Shown piece after piece: positions 20,890-31,025 of a stretch of 64,000 nt of DNA. Each line of letters begins with the position of its first letter. Positions within the stretch are counted from its first letter, which is position 1. Location: NCBI GenBank assembly GCA_004431415.1, contig QPMI01000496.1:1-64000 (forward strand), read 5' to 3'. This stretch comes from Cyanophora paradoxa. Lineage: Eukaryota; Glaucocystophyceae; Cyanophorales; Cyanophoraceae. A model generated the notes under the pieces. That model searched no databases. It was not told the DNA's origin and saw only the letters and a program-made list of their open reading frames with translations. Made by a program: the position numbers and the translations under genes.

Positions 20890-21249
20890 TAGTTGTTATA
20901 CGAGGAACGTAGTATAACGTACTTCGGACAGCGTGAATAATGTATATTGTTACATAAATTTCGCACTCTTTGTTGCTTCGCAACAAGTACTTCTTGGGTA
21001 CTTGTTGCACCTGCAACAAGTCCTACGAGCTTCCTAAGAGCTGCAGCAGTGAGCTATCGCTGCAGCTGCTGCAGCTTCTCTTCAGAGTTGCTTGATAGCA
21101 GCTTCGCTTCTTGCTCCCACCCAACCCTCCCTAAATATATGGATGCTGTTCTGCTGTCTATATAATTCCCTCCCCTTGCGTGCGGCCTCGAGCCTGCATT
21201 CTCGTGCACTATTAATTGCGTGCTGTTGTTTTTTCTGTCAGGTTTTACT

Positions 21250-23132
21250 GCTCGCTGTCTCGGAAGTGCGGATGCCTTGGCGGCATGGCGTGCAATCGGA
21301 ACAAGTGATTACATCCTTTCATGGCTTCAGAACGGCTACCCTCTTGCTGGCGTCGAGCATCTGCCTCCTAGTGTACATTACAATGCTGGTCAATCTCAGC
21401 GCCCTCGTGAGAGTACTTTCATTCGGGCAGAAATTCAGAAGCTGCTCGGTACCGGCGCTATTCGGGTGGCCCCAAGCCCCCGAAAATTGTTTGCTCGCTA
21501 TTTACGGTTCCAAAGAAGACTGGTGATAAGCTCAGACTGATTTGGGATGGCCGCCCAACAAATCGAGGTCTTCCTCCTGTCCCTTTTCGCTATGAAAATA
21601 TGCGCGAGGTCATCGCCTTGCTGCGACCTGGCTGGTTTATGTTTACTATCGACCTCGAGTCGGGATATCATCATGTACCGGTAGACCCGCAATATTTCTC
21701 GTACCTGGGCTTCCAGTACGATAGTACTTTCTTCGAATACACCGTTTTACCCTTCGGGCTCTCACATGCCCCATATGCATTCACCAAGATCATACGTCAG
21801 GTCATTAAATTTCTCCGCGCACACGGTATTACCGTGGTATCGTATGTAGATGATTTCTGGTTTGCGGCTCCCACGTACCAGGCCGCTGTTAATCTTCGCA
21901 ATTTCATTCTCGATCTTTTTCGCCACCTGCACTTATTCATTAATGAGAAATCGGCCCTTGAGCCTGCACAGCGTGTCGAATTTTTAGGGTTTATTGTAGA
22001 TTCCACATCTATGATGTTTGAGGTCCCTCTGCAGAAGCTTAGTAAGCTTCAGGACCGGCTAAAGGACGCAGCTAAGCGCATCCAGTCGTGCCAGGCTAGA
22101 GGCGTGCAATTTCAGATGTCAGCTCGTACACTCGCTTCGATTGTCGGTGTGCTTATGTCAATGGCCTTAGCTATTGCACCCGCTCGCATTCATACTCGAT
22201 CCATTTATCGCAACATTGATATTACCCAGCGACAATTTCGGTGGAATGCCCCGGCGGTGGTATCGCCGGAGGCCCAGGAGGAGCTTCTGTGGTGGCATGC
22301 AAATCTCGCCCGCTATAATGGGCGGTGTGCCATCCGGCCAGAGCGAATTTTCGTTGTTACGACGGATGCCAGCAAGATCGGTCTTGGTGGTTTTGTCACC
22401 ACCGAGGTTGGCGATATCTCATTCCAACAACAGTGGACTCCTGCAGAGTCGGCCCAGACGCCTGCATGGCGTGAGATGACCGCCATTATTCGTGCTCTGC
22501 ATCATTTCAGTCCTTACCTGCAGCACGTTAATTTACTAGTTCGCTCAGATAACACAAATGCAGTGCAGTACATTCTTAATGGTGGCGGTCGTAGCCCCGA
22601 GCTTACATTAATCGCCAAGGAAATTTGGAATTTCGCCTTGCAAAATTGTGCCTTCATGGATGCTGAGTGGATACCTGGAGAAACCAATAATTTCGCCGAT
22701 TATCTTAGTCGCTGGTTTGCCCCTGCTGACTATCAGCTTTCCGATGCTGTTTTCCGTCGCATTGTTAACAGATATGGCTTGCCTGATGTCGATCGAATGG
22801 CATTAGCTTCCTCTGCACGTGTCCCTCGCTATAATAGCATTGATCCTTTTGACCGCCTTGCAGAGGCAGTAGACTGCTTCACTGTTGATTGGTCTCGTGA
22901 TTTTAATTATGTTTTCCCCGACCCTGCAGTCCTACTGCGGGTGGTTCGTCATGCTCAAGCTTGTCGAGCTCGGATGATTGTTGTAGTACCCGAATGGCCC
23001 TCACAGCCATGGTGGCCTATCTTGCAGGCTGCAGCTGTGGAGCCCCTCTGCATCTTGGTCGGGGCCACACAGTATGCCTTTTCGGTCCAACTCGTGCTGC
23101 TCTTCCTGAGTGGCTGCTCCTCGCTTTTCTAG
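21250..23132 (+). CDS. DIRS-type reverse transcriptase-RNase H (frame break near 21475)
   Basis: From 21250 one frame carries the DIRS-type N-terminal region ending in an RT-like E-I-x-x-L-L-x-x-G-A-I. Near a C-run at about 21475 the frame changes, and KIVCSLFTVPKKTGDKL continues into the main ORF. The palm contains FTIDLESGYHHV, the LPFGLSHAPYAFTK motif and the catalytic YVDD (about 21845). RNase H follows with D in TTDASKIGLGGF, E in WREMTAII, D in VRSDNTNAV and the ending NNFADYLSR. The C-terminal part with DVDRMALAS and VVPEWPSQPWW is typical of the DIRS RH extension. The stop is TAG at 23130. It replicates the element via cDNA. Confidence 0.9.
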
Positions 23133-23224
23133 TTCAGTTTTAGCTGTACCCAATTGCAAATTAGTGTCAAATAATTATAAATGCAATCGAGCGCACACCC
23201 TCATGCTTCTAACCATACCCTGCA

Positions 23225-24147
23225 GTGGATGCAGCTCGTTGGGCCCACATCTGTGCTCGCATTACGTTCTACGCAAACCAGCATCTTGCCCCATCCACGC
23301 GAGATGCATATGCAATGTGGGTTGGCCGTTTTCGGCAGTTCTGCATTCAGCTGGGTGTTCTACCTTTTCCCGTCGATGCTGAGCTTTTTCTGCAGTTCGT
23401 AATGAGTGTGAGACCTTGCGGTTTGATACCTCAGTTTTCAGCTCAGTGCTTATTCAGCACGTCCTCACGGGCTTGCGCCGAGTCCTAGGCGATGGCCCCA
23501 CTCGCCCAGCGGCCGTCCTTTCGGTCGAACATATTCGCCGGCTAGCGGTAGCTTCCGATCGTGTTCCATCACAGACCCATCGTCGCTCTATTGCTATGAT
23601 CACCGTCGGTTTCTTTGGCCTCCTCCGTCGCTCTGAGATTGTGCAAATTCGGCGGTCTCATTTATCTTTCCGCCCAGATGGCATGGTCCTCCGCGTCCCT
23701 CGCTCTAAAACAGATCAGACTCGGATTGGTCACGAGCTTTTTATTTCGGCTCTGCCAGGCAACGTGTTATGTCCTGTTTTTCGTCTTCGTGTTTATATAG
23801 CCACTCTGCCTCCTACTGTGGATGTCGTATTTGGACAGCTTCGCAATCCTAGTGTCGCCCTTTCTCCGGCGTCTGTCGGCTTCGCACTTCAGCAGCTTCT
23901 CAACCTCGCTGGTATTGACAAATCTGGTTTCGCCACGCACAGCCTGCGCCGCGGTGGGGCCTGTGCTCTTGCAGCTGCTGGTGTTCCCGACGACGTCATT
24001 CGCGCCTTCGGACGTTGGCATCCGGATTCTCAGGTCTATCGCCGCTACATTCAAGGTTCGGCGCGGCCCGGTCTCACCAGCGCCATGGTTCTCGCCGGGA
24101 ACATCCCGACTCCCTTGCCTTCGCCGTCATCTTCGCCTTCTGCTTGA
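23225..24147 (+). CDS. Tyrosine recombinase of the DIRS-like element (frame break near 23405)
   Basis: The N-terminal SAM-like DNA-binding part is in the frame 23225-23488 (around YANQHLAPSTRDAYAMW). The catalytic part is in the frame 23416-24147, so the reading shifts near 23405. Catalytic residues of the phage-integrase fold are visible: Arg in LLRRSEIV, His and Arg in HSLRRGG, His/Trp in GRWHPDS and the nucleophile Tyr in VYRRYI. The Ala/Gly/Pro/Ser-rich tail ends at 24147. It integrates the circular cDNA without target-site duplication. The bases from 24148 to 24516 are AT-rich 3' non-coding sequence. Confidence 0.9.
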
Positions 24148-24511
24148 TTCCGGCGTTGTCTTTGTCTTTGGGGGCGCGGGCACCCTTGCCGCCACTGCGG
24201 ACGTGCCGCATGGCGGAGGCTGCCCGCTTACCCTTCTTTTATTATTCATATGCAGATTCATATTCCCATTCATTTGCTTTACAGCTGCATGAGCATGATT
24301 TCTCTTATGTCTGTCATGCATATGATGCATGAGCGCATTCATACTGTAGAATTAGATATAGAGTAGCTGCAGACTTTCTGCATTCATAGCTAATCATTTG
24401 TAGTCTCTATATCCTTTAGTACTCTTCTTTTCCTCAATATTCTCTTCAACCATTTATACACACAATCATTCGTAACCGAATGAATTGTAAACTAGCTGCT
24501 AGGAAATCCAA

Positions 24512-24516
24512 ATCTT
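24512..24516 (+). repeat. Target-site duplication ATCTT, left copy
   Basis: ATCTT directly precedes the 5' LTR and recurs directly after the 3' LTR at 29889-29893. A 5-bp duplication is normal for LTR integrases. Confidence 0.85.
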
Positions 24517-24798
24517 TGTCGCATCCGACATTATAGCGGATGCTCATTTATATTTGTGAGCCGCTAGGGCTCTAGATCATGTCAGCCTTCGAGCTGCTGG
24601 ACCGACGGCGCCTAGGCTAGTTAGAGCGCCGCGGTCACTTGTATTCGTGTCGGGGTACGCCGTATCTGGACGGGTACACCCAGAGTCGAGGTTTGGTGAC
24701 TAACTACAGCGACACTCGCCATTCCCTGCCCTGCCGAGCTTGCACTCCGCACGGGCGTCCCGCGCGCACGATTAGACACACTAATCTCGCACGCGACA
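24517..24798 (+). repeat. 5' LTR of the gag-only element
   Basis: 282 bp, TGTCGC...GCGACA, same as 29607-29888. Just inside the left end lies a short palindrome (GCATCCGACATTATAGCGGATGC). Confidence 0.95.
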
Positions 24799-24832
24799 GG
24801 CGCCATTCTGCCGGAATCGAACCTTCAAGGGT
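24799..24832 (+). promoter_or_regulatory. Probable primer-binding site region (tRNA-like complement)
   Basis: Immediately after the LTR the sequence GGCGCC...GGAATCGAACC resembles the reverse complement of a tRNA 3' half: GGTTCGATTCC is a T-loop-like word and GGCGCC is near the expected CCA-end complement. The usual leading TGG is absent and the T-stem pairs poorly, so the tRNA cannot be named. Confidence 0.4.
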
Positions 24833-25288
24833 CTGAGTCCGTATCGCTCTCCCCAGCCCCGCCGCGCAGCGCGCATCGCTGCGCCGCCTTGCCCAGTGTC
24901 TATTGGAGCCAGAGACCTGCTTTCCGCGCGAGCGCCGTCCCCACGGTTGCTTTGCGTTTGAGTGCGCCGCCCTGTACCGCTTGCGGTTGGACGGTAGTGC
25001 ACCGGAAACGTCTCTAGTGCCTATCGCGGGCTTCGGGTCATCCCCAGACCGAAGCGCACGCGCCGAGCTCTCTCTCGAGAGTCTCATCATTGCCTGTCCC
25101 ATCGCCGGTTGCGAGCAACCGTGCCACGGAGACTGCTGCGAGCAGCTCTCTAAGTGTCCCTGAGTCGCGCTCTTGCGTGACCGCGAGATCTCCGCGCCGG
25201 ATTCTGCAGCGAGCTGCAGATCAAATCCCGCGCCTAGTGCTCTCCCTGGCATCTTGTTCTTGCGGCTTTACGTTGCAAAGAGAACACC

Positions 25289-26818
25289 ATGTCAAACTCT
25301 TCTGAACTGATCAGTTCTGAAGTCCGTAGCCGGCTGTCTGCCCTCGCGCACATCGCGCCTGTGCATGCCCAGGCTGGTGCTGCTTTGCATGTGCAGCAAC
25401 TTGCTGCCTCCGCTGCGGCGGACGATGATCCCGTGCGGATCGCGTTCCTGCCTGCGAATCCGCGCCTCGCCGATGGCGACCGGTTCCGGAAGGATGTGCG
25501 GAACTTCCAGTCGGCCCTGCCGACGAAGTACTTGTTTGGCCCGGATTCTGCCGGTGGCCAGGAGTACTCAAAGTCGGAGGCACTAGCCGGAGTGATCGTT
25601 GGGCGAATCCGCCCCGGCGCTCTCCGCGCTGAGATCGAGCGCAAGCGTGACCTCTATGAGGCCTCGGTTGCTCTCCTAGAGCGTGACCGCGCCACGCTCG
25701 CTCGTCTCGAGCTTGTCCCGGCAAACCTGCGGTCTGCCGAGGATGATGCCAATATTCTCGCTCTGCAGCAGAGCTGCGTGCGTGATGAGGCCACGATCGT
25801 GGCCGTGCGTGACTCGTACTTGCGTGCCCCCGGGCTGCTCGATACGATCACGGCGTGGATTCACAAGCTGCGCCCACATGCGGCCCGCCGGGCCCTCACT
25901 GAGCCCTACACGGGCGAGGACCCCCGCTCGTGGCATGACTGGGTCATGCCCCTTGTGCGGCACACACTGCCGCCGGGCCAGCGGCTCGCTGCGTACTATG
26001 CGGATTGCCTGCGCATCGCGCTCGAGGCCCGCTCGACGAGCGAGGACCCGGAATATCAGAACCTTGAGGTTCGGATGGCCGGCTTCGCCAAAGAGAACGA
26101 GCGCACCATGCGCGAGTTCCTCGCTGCGCTGCAGCAGCGCCTCCTTGCCCGTGACGGCGCTGTCTCGCCGCTCGAGCTTGATGATATTTTCATCGAGCAG
26201 TGCACGCGCCACGGCTGCCGCGCCGTGTTCCCGCCTGCACCGGCAGCTGCTGAGCCGCCAGAGGCAAAACGGACCCGTATCCTGCAGGCAAAGTTTGCCA
26301 AGGATGAGTCCTCGAGCTCCCCTGGCCCTGCTGCGCCTCGGGACGCTGACCCCAGGGCCCAGCCCTCGATCTCTGCACGTGGGTCCTCTTGGGCTGTGCA
26401 GTCCCGCTCGCCTGCCGCCGTCGCGGAGGTGCTGCGGCGCATGTCTGAGCTCGGGTACCCCGAGTACCCCCCCTCAGACTGCTATGGGTGCTCAGATGAC
26501 CCTAGCGTCCCCGTTGCGGCGCGGCGTCATTGGGCAAATGTGTGCCCCAAGCGCACCCCATTCGCCCCAGTACGCCCCTGGGTGCACCGCGGCCAGTACT
26601 ATCGGCCAAAGCAATCCCAAGAGGATGCTGCCGACGAGCAAGAGTACTGGTCCGACGAGGGAAAACAGGACCCAGACGAAGTCTGCGGTCGCTGTGGCGA
26701 GGCAGGGCACCACCACAGTGCCTGCTCCGACCCCCCCACACGGGCTGCTCGCCCCGCGCTTCCTGCGCCCTCAAGCTCGGCGGCTCCAACCGCACGCCCT
26801 GCGGCGGAACGTGAGTGA
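25289..26818 (+). CDS. Gag-like protein with C-terminal CCHC zinc knuckle
   Basis: A clean frame of 509 codons opens with ATG about 490 bp after the 5' LTR. The first 330 or so residues are Ala/Arg/Leu-rich and helical-looking, as expected of a capsid. The next 130 are Pro/Ser-rich. Near the C-terminus lies one CX2CX4HX4C knuckle (C466, C469, H474, C479), and a looser Cys pair (CYGC) precedes it near residue 398. Gag forms the particle and packages RNA. It is not followed by pol. No stop or frame break, unlike the neighbouring elements. The capsid region shows no family signature that I can name. Confidence 0.85.
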   Translation: MSNSSELISSEVRSRLSALAHIAPVHAQAGAALHVQQLAASAAADDDPVRIAFLPANPRLADGDRFRKDVRNFQSALPTKYLFGPDSAGGQEYSKSEALAGVIVGRIRPGALRAEIERKRDLYEASVALLERDRATLARLELVPANLRSAEDDANILALQQSCVRDEATIVAVRDSYLRAPGLLDTITAWIHKLRPHAARRALTEPYTGEDPRSWHDWVMPLVRHTLPPGQRLAAYYADCLRIALEARSTSEDPEYQNLEVRMAGFAKENERTMREFLAALQQRLLARDGAVSPLELDDIFIEQCTRHGCRAVFPPAPAAAEPPEAKRTRILQAKFAKDESSSSPGPAAPRDADPRAQPSISARGSSWAVQSRSPAAVAEVLRRMSELGYPEYPPSDCYGCSDDPSVPVAARRHWANVCPKRTPFAPVRPWVHRGQYYRPKQSQEDAADEQEYWSDEGKQDPDEVCGRCGEAGHHHSACSDPPTRAARPALPAPSSSAAPTARPAAERE

Positions 26819-29591
26819 GCACGTGCACTAGCTGCACTAGGGTCTGGCCGGCTTGGGCAGCCGCCAGAACAGCCCTGCTCGTAACCGCGATTCAATTTTT
26901 CGCGGAGCCTGGGCCTCCCCTGCGAGAGCCCCATGTGTCGCTGTAATAAGCGGCCAATATACCTGCCTCTGAGCAGGCTGTATATTTGTACACTTGTACA
27001 TAATTTCAGACGTCGGGGACGACGTCTTCCGAGAGGAGGAGTGAGCATGGGCATGCTGCACGAGCAGTGCAAGCGCTGCCGCTAGCCCTCCTGCCCCGAG
27101 GCTTGCTTGGATCTGTGGCCGCCGGCCAAGATCAAATAGCACTCGCGAAAGAGATCTAGAGCCCCAATCGAGTGCTGTCGAGCAGCCCGAGCGGCCACGG
27201 GTGCCCCTCTTTCCGAGAGGAGGAGTACCTCTTTCGCTGAAGCCTGCAAAGAGGCCCACGGCCGGTGCCGCAATTGCGAGCCCTCCTGCTTGCCTCAATC
27301 TAGATCTGTGGCCAGTGGCCGAGATCAGATCGCAAACCCCAAGCGGGTACCAGTCTTTCCGAGAGGAGGAGTCCCTCCAAGACTCTCTCGTCGAAAGCCT
27401 GCGATTTCGCGCGGCGCACTGCGCATGCAGTCGCTGATCATGAGTGCGTCCACGGGCCTGGCGAAGTCCAGGAAAGTGGCCTCAGGCCTTGCGGCCAGAG
27501 CTGGCCCTTGCTGTAGCTGGCCCTTGCGGCAGCTAATGCTCCGATCGTGAGCTCCTCGGCCTGAGAGCGGCCTAGCTGCCGTTGCAAAATGAGATGTAAT
27601 CCGCGGAGCCTTGAGCTCGGGATGCACTCTCAAGAGAAGCTCGATGCCAGAGGCACGATGCCCGGCCCCGCGGCCGGCGAGCGCCTGACGGCATGCCGTG
27701 AGCTTGACAGGCGGCCCGTGAGCCCCTGCGAAAATCGTGAGCTTCCAAGCTCCAATGAAGGGCGAGCTTGATCATGAGCACACAGTGCCCTCGAGAGCTC
27801 GAGCCCTGAAATAAAGTCCTGGCTCGCCCCTAGGCGTTCAGGCACCAGCAGCTCCATCGAGAGCTTTGCACTATCGTGAACTTAAAGTCCTGGTGATGCC
27901 CGCCAAGTTAGCGCCCAGGCCGCACGTGTTGGTTCCGGGGCCCGGACCGAACGTTAGTGGGGCAAGGGCCTGGTGCCCAGCCCAAAGACCTGGTGAACTG
28001 CCCGACAAGTTGGCACCCAGGCGGCACGCTGCGGCTGCAGGCCGAGCGGTGCGACGGGCCGCGAGCCCTGCTCACAAGCTAGGAGCTTGGAGACCCGGCG
28101 GCCGGCCTGTTGAGGCGGCGCCAGAAGGACACCCATGAGTCCCGTCTCGCATGCGGCCGGCCTGGCCCCAAGGCGGTCAAGGCGGCGGGTGGTCCAGGCC
28201 GGAAGCCACGGCCACAGTGCCAACGGCTCCGGCGGGAGCGGCTTGATCATGAGATCTAGAAAGCCGGCTCTGAGCTGCGTCCCGACCCCGCGAGAGGGCG
28301 AGGACAGGAGAGCGGCTGCGCTAGCCCTTGAGCAGCGCTTTGTGAAGAGCCGCCCGTGAAGGGTTGGGCTGAGACGGGCCCCAGAGCCCGCGAAACATCG
28401 CGAAAGTCCCGGGCGGAAAGGGTGAGCCACGGGCGGCCGGGAGCCTTGAGCACAGCTCGGCATGGCGACAGGGCGAGCGTCCCTCAGTAAGTCCCGGGCG
28501 GAAGGATGAGCCGCGGGCGGCCGTTAGCCTTGAGCACAGCTCGGCGCGGTGACAGGGCGGGAGACCCTTGCAAAGACCTAGCCGAGCCCTAGGACGCGCC
28601 CTGCGTCTGCAGAAGGGTCGGTAGGCGGCTGTGACGCCGGGTCCTGCCCCGGGTACAGCGACAGGAGAGGAAAATGCCTCCTTATGGAAGTCCTGGCGTG
28701 GTACCAGGGCGCGCCTTGCGCCGGCGGAGGTACACGCAGGCGGTCGTGACGCCGGATTCCGCTCCGGGTACGACGACAGGGGATGACCAATTCCCCCTCC
28801 GTGTAAGACCTGGCGGTGTACCAGGGCGCGCCTTGCGCCGGTGGGGGTACACGCAGGCGGTCGTTACGCCGGATCCCACTCCGGGTACGACGACTGGGGA
28901 CGCACAATTCCCCCATTCAGGGCTCTGCACCGGGGACGCTCGGTGGCAGTTCGCCTGGGAGGGTCACGTCCCCCTCGCAATGGACGTGCATGCACGGGTC
29001 GGGCAGGGCACCTGCCGTCACGCATGACGGTGGTTTGAGCCTTGTGGGCGGCGCCTAGCCTCGCCCTGGAGATTCCTAGCTCCACCGCTGTCGGGGGAAC
29101 CCGATCCGACGCCGTGATAAATGCAGTGAAGGCGCGGCGTGTGCCTGAGCAGCGGCGCTAGACGTGCTGCTTAGCCCTAAACATTGGGACGGGCATTTCG
29201 CTGTGGGCTATCGAGCGCTGTCGCGACGCTACGCCCCGCGTTGCTGTTGCAGCGTGCGCCTTTGCGGCTAACTTGCTGCGCGATGAGGGCAGGGCCCCCT
29301 CGGCTTCGGCCCCCCTTCCAATTCCGCTCGCCTCGTGCGAGTTGCCTGGGCCGCCGGCCCGAAGTTGGACCTCGCCCCCTGGGCTCTACACGCTGGAGTC
29401 GCGCCGGCACTTGCGGGGCATCAGTCTTTTCTATTCCCGGCAGTCGACGCCGGGCATGGACATGTACATAGCCGGACTTGGCGTCTTTTCTATTCCCGGC
29501 AGTTGCCAGGCACGGACGGACTCTGAGTCTTTTTCGATTCCCGGCAGTAGCCGGTCGATTTGTATTTATGTAGACCCGCGAGGACGCGGGA
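26819..29591 (+). repeat. Non-coding, repeat-rich 3' part of the gag-only element
   Basis: There is no convincing ORF. It contains an imperfect tandem unit with AGATCTGTGGCC and TCCGAGAGGAGGAGT at about 27085-27240 and 27280-27410. An 85-bp tandem pair with GTCCCGGGCGGAA lies at 28403-28570. A ~117-bp unit carrying ACCAGGGCGCGCCTTGCGCCGG occurs at 28701 and 28817, with a diverged start near 28620. Three copies of TATTCCCGGCAGT or its variant sit at 29431, 29491 and 29534. Confidence 0.7.
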
Positions 29592-29606
29592 TCCGAGAGG
29601 AGGAGT
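29592..29606 (+). promoter_or_regulatory. Polypurine tract of the gag-only element
   Basis: TCCGAGAGGAGGAGT abuts the 3' LTR at the plus-strand primer position. The same 15-mer recurs inside the element at 27028-27042, 27212-27226 and 27358-27372. Confidence 0.75.
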
Positions 29607-29888
29607 TGTCGCATCCGACATTATAGCGGATGCTCATTTATATTTGTGAGCCGCTAGGGCTCTAGATCATGTCAGCCTTCGAGCTGCTGGACCGACGGCG
29701 CCTAGGCTAGTTAGAGCGCCGCGGTCACTTGTATTCGTGTCGGGGTACGCCGTATCTGGACGGGTACACCCAGAGTCGAGGTTTGGTGACTAACTACAGC
29801 GACACTCGCCATTCCCTGCCCTGCCGAGCTTGCACTCCGCACGGGCGTCCCGCGCGCACGATTAGACACACTAATCTCGCACGCGACA
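29607..29888 (+). repeat. 3' LTR of the gag-only element
   Basis: 282 bp, the same as 24517-24798 by eye. It is followed directly by ATCTT (29889-29893), the right copy of the target duplication. Confidence 0.95.
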
Positions 29889-29944
29889 ATCTTTGCTGCC
29901 ATTGTTGTGAGCAAGTGTGTTCGCCTGCTATCAGGAAACCTTCA

Positions 29945-30005
29945 CTTCATGGCAATTGTACAAGTAGTACCTCAATTGCAATATACGAAATGAGCGCTGT
30001 CCGAA
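29945..30005 (+). repeat. Right 61-bp direct repeat of the DIRS-like element
   Basis: Identical to 20829-20889. Sequence beyond 30005 differs from that beyond 20889, so the element or its repeat stops here. Confidence 0.75.
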
Positions 30006-30262
30006 GGGCACTTAAGTACCGCGGGCACTTAACTAACGCGGTACCAAATTAACGCGCCAAAAGTTTGTTAAGACGCGGTAATTTGGTGCCGCGGTAATTT
30101 GCTGCTGAGAAAGTCGCCCCATACAGTACCCCCAGAAATTACTGCCCCATACAAGGCTCAAAGTTTTAAAACCGCGTTAATTTGGTACCGCGCGGTATTT
30201 CGCTCAGAGGAGGGCCATTTTTGAAACCGCGTTAATTAACGCCGCAGTAATTTAGTGCCCGA
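30006..30262. repeat. Cluster of palindromic ACCGCGTTAATT-type words
   Basis: A perfect 20-bp inverted repeat lies at 30037-30056 and 30173-30192 (CGCGGTACCAAATTAACGCG and its complement). Several imperfect relatives (GCGGTAATTTGGTGCC, AACCGCGTTAATTAACGC) lie between and beyond. It could be a small non-autonomous DNA element or the outer end of the DIRS-like element. No coding. Confidence 0.6.
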
Positions 30263-30399
30263 CGGTAGGGAATTCGAAGTTGGCGATCGCAAAGCTTTTG
30301 TCTTGCCAAGTTGGATTCACGATTCATCCCCCGGGGCCCCACTACCGGCCGCGGCGTCTCAGAATCTGCCGCGCCGCGGCAGTACTATATGTACACTTA

Positions 30400-30785
30400 G
30401 AGCCGCAGTGCGCATGCCCCCCCGCGGGGCCCCGCCCCCAGCGCGGGCCCACCGGGCGGGCCCACTGGGCTAGCGGCCCCAGGGGCCCAGGCCCCCAGCC
30501 CCACCGCGGCACCGGGCACCGCCCCCGGGCCCGCCGCTGGCCATGGCCGCGGGCCGCGGCGCGGCGCACGGCCGCGGTACGTATACGCATGCCCGGCGGC
30601 CGGCGTGCCGCGCGGCCCGCGCCTCCCCGGGCCCCGGCCGCCGGGCCGGCCCTCGCGATATCGATCGGCCGGGGATGCGGCCCGGGGAGCGACCCCCGGG
30701 CCCCGGGCCCCGGCAGGCTGCAGCAGGCATGCGCAGGATTTCGAGTAAATTTCGACCCTGCCCCCGGGCCCCAGTACCCCCACCC
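30400..30785. other. Extremely GC-rich palindrome-dense stretch
   Basis: Almost only C and G, built from words such as GGGCCC, CCGCGG, GGCCGGCC and CCCGGG. Open frames here exist only because stops are rare in such sequence. I see no gene. From 30786 to 31025 the sequence is AT-richer and also without a supported gene. Confidence 0.6.
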
Positions 30786-31025
30786 CAAGCCCCCGACGAT
30801 TAATTAAACCATGCAGGGGAGATGCCTCTGTCTCGCTTCGCACGATGAATCACATCTGATGCTGTATTCGGAGTCGATTGCAAATAAACCCACCGCGCGC
30901 CCTGTCACGGGCTTATATGTGAAAATTTTCGCGCCACGTCAATTAATATTGTATGTGCATCTCGTGATCAGAACCAAACTCATGCGAGGGTAACTGCTGC
31001 ACCGGCGGTGGCGAGTCTCCTCGCG

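Larger units (their letters stand above)
24517..29888 (+). mobile_element. Gag-only (TR-GAG-like) non-autonomous LTR retrotransposon
   Basis: It is bounded by 282-bp LTRs that appear identical, begin TGTCGC and end GCGACA, and are flanked by the duplication ATCTT. It sits inside the DIRS-like element. The only long ORF is a gag with a zinc knuckle (25289-26818). There is no protease, RT or integrase, so it must rely on another element's enzymes. Some 2.8 kb of GC-rich repetitive DNA without ORFs follows gag. The identical LTRs indicate a very recent insertion. The layout matches gag-bearing terminal-repeat elements described from plants. Confidence 0.92.
20829..30005 (+). mobile_element. DIRS/Ngaro-like tyrosine-recombinase retroelement, split by a nested LTR element
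   Basis: The element carries RT, RNase H and a tyrosine recombinase instead of an integrase, which defines the DIRS order. A 61-bp direct repeat brackets it (20829-20889 and 29945-30005). Positions 24517-29888 are a later LTR-element insertion; removing it joins 24516 to 29894. Non-inverted terminal repeats suggest a PAT/Ngaro layout rather than DIRS1-type inverted ends, but the full split-repeat structure (A1, B1, A2, B2) cannot be completed from what I see. I find no gag for this element. RT and recombinase frames each show a break. Confidence 0.8.

Noticed and set aside
26837-27298. A minus-strand ORF opposite the 3' part of the gag-only element
   Set aside because: It lies in repeat-rich DNA and crosses the polypurine-tract repeats; no motif.
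27028-29606. CRISPR-like reading of the four spaced TCCGAGAGGAGGAGT copies
   Set aside because: Spacing is irregular (about 184, 146 and 2234 bp), the genome is eukaryotic, and the copies match the polypurine tract of the host element.
30280-30843. Overlapping 148-175 codon ORFs on both strands
   Set aside because: Low-complexity Pro/Ala/Gly/Arg products from nearly pure G+C sequence; no conserved motif.
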